Assembly: GCA_002414665.1 (NCBI GenBank)
Contig: DIAF01000045.1
Coordinates: forward strand, 52,838-116,837
Origin: Halieaceae bacterium UBA5085
GTDB lineage: Bacteria; Pseudomonadota; Gammaproteobacteria; Pseudomonadales; Halieaceae
Reading direction: 5' to 3'
Length of the DNA stretch: 64,000 bases
Shown here piece by piece: positions 61,502-64,000 of this stretch. Under the pieces are notes generated by a model. That model was given only the letters and a program-made list of their open reading frames with translations, was not told the DNA's origin and ran no database searches. Within the stretch, counting starts at the first letter, position 1. Every line of letters starts with the position of its first letter. The position numbers were made by a program, and so were the translations under genes.

Positions 61502-62449
61502 ATGAACCCCAATTACCTTGATTTTGAACAGCCCATCGCCGAGCTTGAGGTCAAGATTGAAGAACTGCAGCTCGTTGGCACCGATGCCGACATCAACATC
61601 AGCGAAGAGATTCGCACCCTGCGCGAGAAAAGCGCCAAGCTCACCGAGAAGATCTATGCCAACCTGAGCCCCTGGGAGATCGTCAAGGTGGCGCGCCACC
61701 CCAGACGCCCCTACACGCTGGATTACATCTCCCGCCTGTTCACTGACTTCGACGAATTGCACGGTGATCGTCATTTCGGCGACGATCGCGCCATTGTTGG
61801 CGGTACCGCACGCCTTAACGGTCGCCCGGTCATGGTGATTGGACAGGAGAAAGGCCGGGCGGTGAAAGACAAGGTGTTGCGGAACTTCGGCATGCCCAAG
61901 CCCGAGGGCTACCGCAAGGCGCTGCGTCTCATGACCATGGCTGAGCGCTTCAAATTGCCGGTCATCACCCTGATCGACACGCCCGGAGCCTACCCGGGAA
62001 TCGACTCCGAGGAGCGTGGCATCAGCGAAGCGATTGCGCAGAACCTGGCCGTGATGTCGCGGCTTGCCACCCCGATCATCTGTGTGGTGATCGGCGAAGG
62101 CAGCTCTGGCGGTGCCCTGGGCATCGGTGTCGGCGATCATCTGGCGATGCTGCAGTATGCGACGTACTTCGTGATCTCGCCCGAGGGGTGCGCCAACATC
62201 ATCTGGAAAAGCACTGCCAATGCACCTGAGGCGGCGGCTGCGATGGGCGTCACCTCCAAGGTCCTGCAGGACCTGGGTATTGTCGATGCAACCATCCCCG
62301 AGCCCATGGGTGGTGCGCACCGCAATGTCGACCTGATGGCGGAGCGCATACAGGCTCACCTCATCAAGGAGCTGGATCGCCTCGAGCAGTCCCCGGTGGA
62401 GGAGATGCTTGAGCGCCGCTATCAACGCCTGATGTCCTACGGCAACTGA
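61502..62449 (+). CDS. accA: Acetyl-CoA carboxylase carboxyltransferase alpha subunit
   Basis: 315 residues, normal AccA length, first committed step of fatty acid synthesis together with AccD. MNPNYLDFEQPIAELEVKIEEL is the standard N-terminal helix; PRRPYTLDYISRLFTDFDELHGDR and GEGSSGGALGIGVGDH are catalytic-domain motifs. It is followed 20 bases later by tilS, and then pyrG, the order known from Pseudomonas and relatives. Confidence 0.97.
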   Translation: MNPNYLDFEQPIAELEVKIEELQLVGTDADINISEEIRTLREKSAKLTEKIYANLSPWEIVKVARHPRRPYTLDYISRLFTDFDELHGDRHFGDDRAIVGGTARLNGRPVMVIGQEKGRAVKDKVLRNFGMPKPEGYRKALRLMTMAERFKLPVITLIDTPGAYPGIDSEERGISEAIAQNLAVMSRLATPIICVVIGEGSSGGALGIGVGDHLAMLQYATYFVISPEGCANIIWKSTANAPEAAAAMGVTSKVLQDLGIVDATIPEPMGGAHRNVDLMAERIQAHLIKELDRLEQSPVEEMLERRYQRLMSYGN

Positions 62450-62469
62450 GTGCGCCTCAGCCCGGTGTT

Positions 62470-63828
62470 GTGGCCGCGTCCCTGACCCCCCCTGACAGCG
62501 ACCCACTGGACGCAGCACTTGCAGCCTGGCGAAGCGCACGCCGCTGGCTGGTGGCTTTCAGCGGGGGTCTGGATTCCACGGTGTTGCTGCATATGCTGTG
62601 CTCCCGACGTTCCGACGGGGTAACGCCACCGATTATCGCGGTGCATATCAATCACCAGTTGCATGCGGATGCCGGGCGCTGGCAGGCCCGGGCAGAAGAT
62701 TTCTGTGCAGCGCTCGGCGCGCCACTGGAAGTGCTCACGGTCAACGTCCGGCAAACCGGCTCCGGGCTCGAGGCCGCGGCCCGCGATGCGCGGTACGCAG
62801 CCCTGGAGTCGCAGGTCGGGGAGGGCGATGTCATGTTTTTCGCCCACCACCAGGATGACCAGGTGGAAACGGTCTTGTTGCGCTGGCTGCGCGGTGCCGG
62901 TTTGCGTGGCCTGCAGGGCATGCCGGCGCAGCGTCCATTGGGCCGTGGGCAGTTAGCCAGGCCGCTGCTTGAGCAGCCGCGCAGTGCACTGGAGGCTTAT
63001 GCCGCGGAGCACGCCCTGAGCTGGATTGACGATCCCTCCAACACCGATACCTCGCTGGACCGCAACTACCTGCGACACGAGATACTGCCCGCCATTGCGC
63101 GACGCTGGCCTGCCTACCGGGGCAGCATAGAGCGTTCGGCGCGACAGTTGGGCGCCGCGGAATACGTGCTGGACAGTCTGCTGCCCGCGCCACGTCGGCT
63201 GGTCAGCGTGCTCGGTGATCCGGGGCTGGATCTGCAGGAGATGCTGGCAATGCCGGGAGCGACCGCCGCGATGGCGCTGCGCGGCTGGCTGGTCAGCCTG
63301 GGGTTGCCACTGCCCCCCGCCGCAAGCCTGGCCGAATTTCTGCGGCAGCTGCGCTCGGGGTCCGGTGCCCCGCTACTCGCCTGGCAGGAACACAGGCTGT
63401 GTCGTTTTGGGGCTGGCGTATTTCTGTTGCCCGCTGCCGCTGAGTGCAGCCCGGCGGGTACGCAGCTGGTCCCGGGTATGACGCTGGCACTGGCCGGGGG
63501 CGGGCGGTTGCGGCTGGTCCCGGCGGGTCGGCAGTCGGGCGTTCGGCTGCTGCCGGGCTCCGCGCTGACCCTGCAGTGGCGTCGTGGCGGCGAGCGCTGC
63601 CGGCTGCCTGGCCGTGCCGGCAACCGCCGCGTGAAAACCCTGCTGCAGGATGCCGGTATCCCCCCGTGGTGGCGTGAGCAGATCCCGTTGCTTTTCCTCG
63701 GGGATGCGCTCGTGGCCGTGGCGGATCTCTGGCTTTGCGACGGTCCCTGGTTTGCCCCCGAGGGCGGCGAGGGCGCCTGGCGGGTCTCGTGGACACGAAA
63801 TACAGCGGCTGGCGCGATTGAGCTCTGA
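62470..63828 (+). CDS. tilS: tRNA(Ile)-lysidine synthetase TilS
   Basis: 452 residues from GTG 62470. The PP-loop SGGLDST is at 31-37, followed by HINHQLHADAGRW, FAHHQDDQVETVLLRWLRG and the TilS C-terminal substrate domain. It converts C34 of tRNA-Ile2 to lysidine, essential for AUA decoding. The C-terminal segment RGGERCRLPGRAGNRRVKTLLQDAGIPPWWR is the family's TilS_C. Located between accA and pyrG. Confidence 0.95.
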   Translation: MAASLTPPDSDPLDAALAAWRSARRWLVAFSGGLDSTVLLHMLCSRRSDGVTPPIIAVHINHQLHADAGRWQARAEDFCAALGAPLEVLTVNVRQTGSGLEAAARDARYAALESQVGEGDVMFFAHHQDDQVETVLLRWLRGAGLRGLQGMPAQRPLGRGQLARPLLEQPRSALEAYAAEHALSWIDDPSNTDTSLDRNYLRHEILPAIARRWPAYRGSIERSARQLGAAEYVLDSLLPAPRRLVSVLGDPGLDLQEMLAMPGATAAMALRGWLVSLGLPLPPAASLAEFLRQLRSGSGAPLLAWQEHRLCRFGAGVFLLPAAAECSPAGTQLVPGMTLALAGGGRLRLVPAGRQSGVRLLPGSALTLQWRRGGERCRLPGRAGNRRVKTLLQDAGIPPWWREQIPLLFLGDALVAVADLWLCDGPWFAPEGGEGAWRVSWTRNTAAGAIEL

Positions 63829-63950
63829 GGGCCTTTCTGGTAACCTGATTTCCCATCTTTTTGCTGGTCTTGCGGGCTCCGGAAGTTGCGTTTCGCCTCC
63901 GCCTGCCGGCCCCGTGATGCCCTTGTTCACAGCGTACAGATAGGCTTTGC
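63829..63950. other. Intergenic region between tilS and pyrG
   Basis: 122 bases with no coding frame or U-tract terminator that I can support. A T-rich patch (CATCTTTTTGC, around 63855) is the only notable element. Confidence 0.4.
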
Positions 63951-64000
63951 ATGACGCGTTATGTCTTCGTCACCGGTGGTGTGGTTTCTTCCTTGGGCAA
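63951..64000 (+). CDS. pyrG: CTP synthase PyrG, first 16 codons
   Basis: The frame from ATG 63951 reads MTRYVFVTGGVVSSLG and runs off the window. That opening is the highly conserved amidoligase P-loop start of CTP synthase, which makes CTP from UTP and glutamine. The accA-tilS-pyrG order supports it. Confidence 0.92.
   Translation, partial: MTRYVFVTGGVVSSLG

Noticed and set aside
60878..62539. 553-codon open frame on the minus strand
   Set aside because: Antisense to oadB, accA and the start of tilS; composition is artefactual.

Overview
This looks like the chromosome of a marine, aerobic, Gram-negative gammaproteobacterium, probably near the OM60/NOR5 (Halieaceae) group. That placement is an inference. 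It rests on the high GC content by eye, the accA-tilS-pyrG neighbourhood, the Na+-pumping OadGAB decarboxylase, the wax ester synthase with acyl-CoA synthetases, the many lipoproteins, and a DUF6502/DUF5666 pair. Most of the window is dense and operonic, with frequent ATGA or TGATG overlaps. Region by region: 1-3830 is visibly lower in GC and holds the start of an RND efflux pump, its lipoprotein adaptor and a divergent MarR regulator. It ends exactly where an SRAP (YedK/HMCES-like) gene has lost its start and catalytic Cys2, so 3.83 kb looks like the edge of an acquired segment. A tRNA-Thr(CGU) follows. 4.8-9.6 kb holds a wax ester synthase/DGAT, an M32 carboxypeptidase and a FATP-type acyl-CoA synthetase. 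9.6-16.1 kb is an oligopeptide ABC importer (SBP, two permeases, fused double ATPase) plus an MFS carrier. 16.1-18.8 kb is a DUF6502 protein with a perfect 34-bp palindrome over its start, translationally coupled to a DUF5666 lipoprotein with an Asp-rich repeat tail. 18.8-25.1 kb is the complete sufBCDSA-sufT-sufE operon behind an IscR type 1-like operator. 25.1-28.3 kb runs msrB, a lipoprotein with a GspG-like domain, a hotdog thioesterase and a TPR sulfotransferase. 28.4-33.0 kb has a retropepsin-like lipoprotein, a 7TM inactive transglutaminase and an ATP-grasp ligase-like protein, then rhlE. 33.0-35.8 kb encodes a Tat-exported PhoD-type phosphatase and two BamE-like lipoproteins. 35.9-39.8 kb has a second acyl-CoA synthetase, an MFS carrier and folE. 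39.9-44.6 kb is an operon of a GAPDH paralogue lacking the catalytic Cys, a normal GAPDH and PEP carboxylase. 44.7-48.2 kb has a SYLF lipid-binding protein and lutABC. 48.3-53.0 kb holds an unknown membrane protein, a saccharopine-dehydrogenase-like reductase and a POT peptide transporter. 53.2-57.8 kb has an M28 peptidase, a di-haem peroxidase, an SDR and a Dus enzyme. 57.9-64.0 kb is oadGAB, then accA-tilS and the first codons of pyrG. Functional themes are peptide use (Opp, POT, M32, M28), acyl-CoA and neutral-lipid metabolism (two ligases, WS/DGAT, AccA, thioesterase), C3/C4 carbon flow (GAPDH, PPC, OadGAB, LutABC), Fe-S assembly and repair, and envelope functions. The best candidates for undescribed biology are the cysteine-less GAPDH in the GAPDH-PPC operon, the DUF6502-palindrome-DUF5666 module, and the retropepsin/7TM/ATP-grasp operon. 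No CRISPR array, insertion sequence or prophage was seen. No gene-free stretch exceeds 300 bases.
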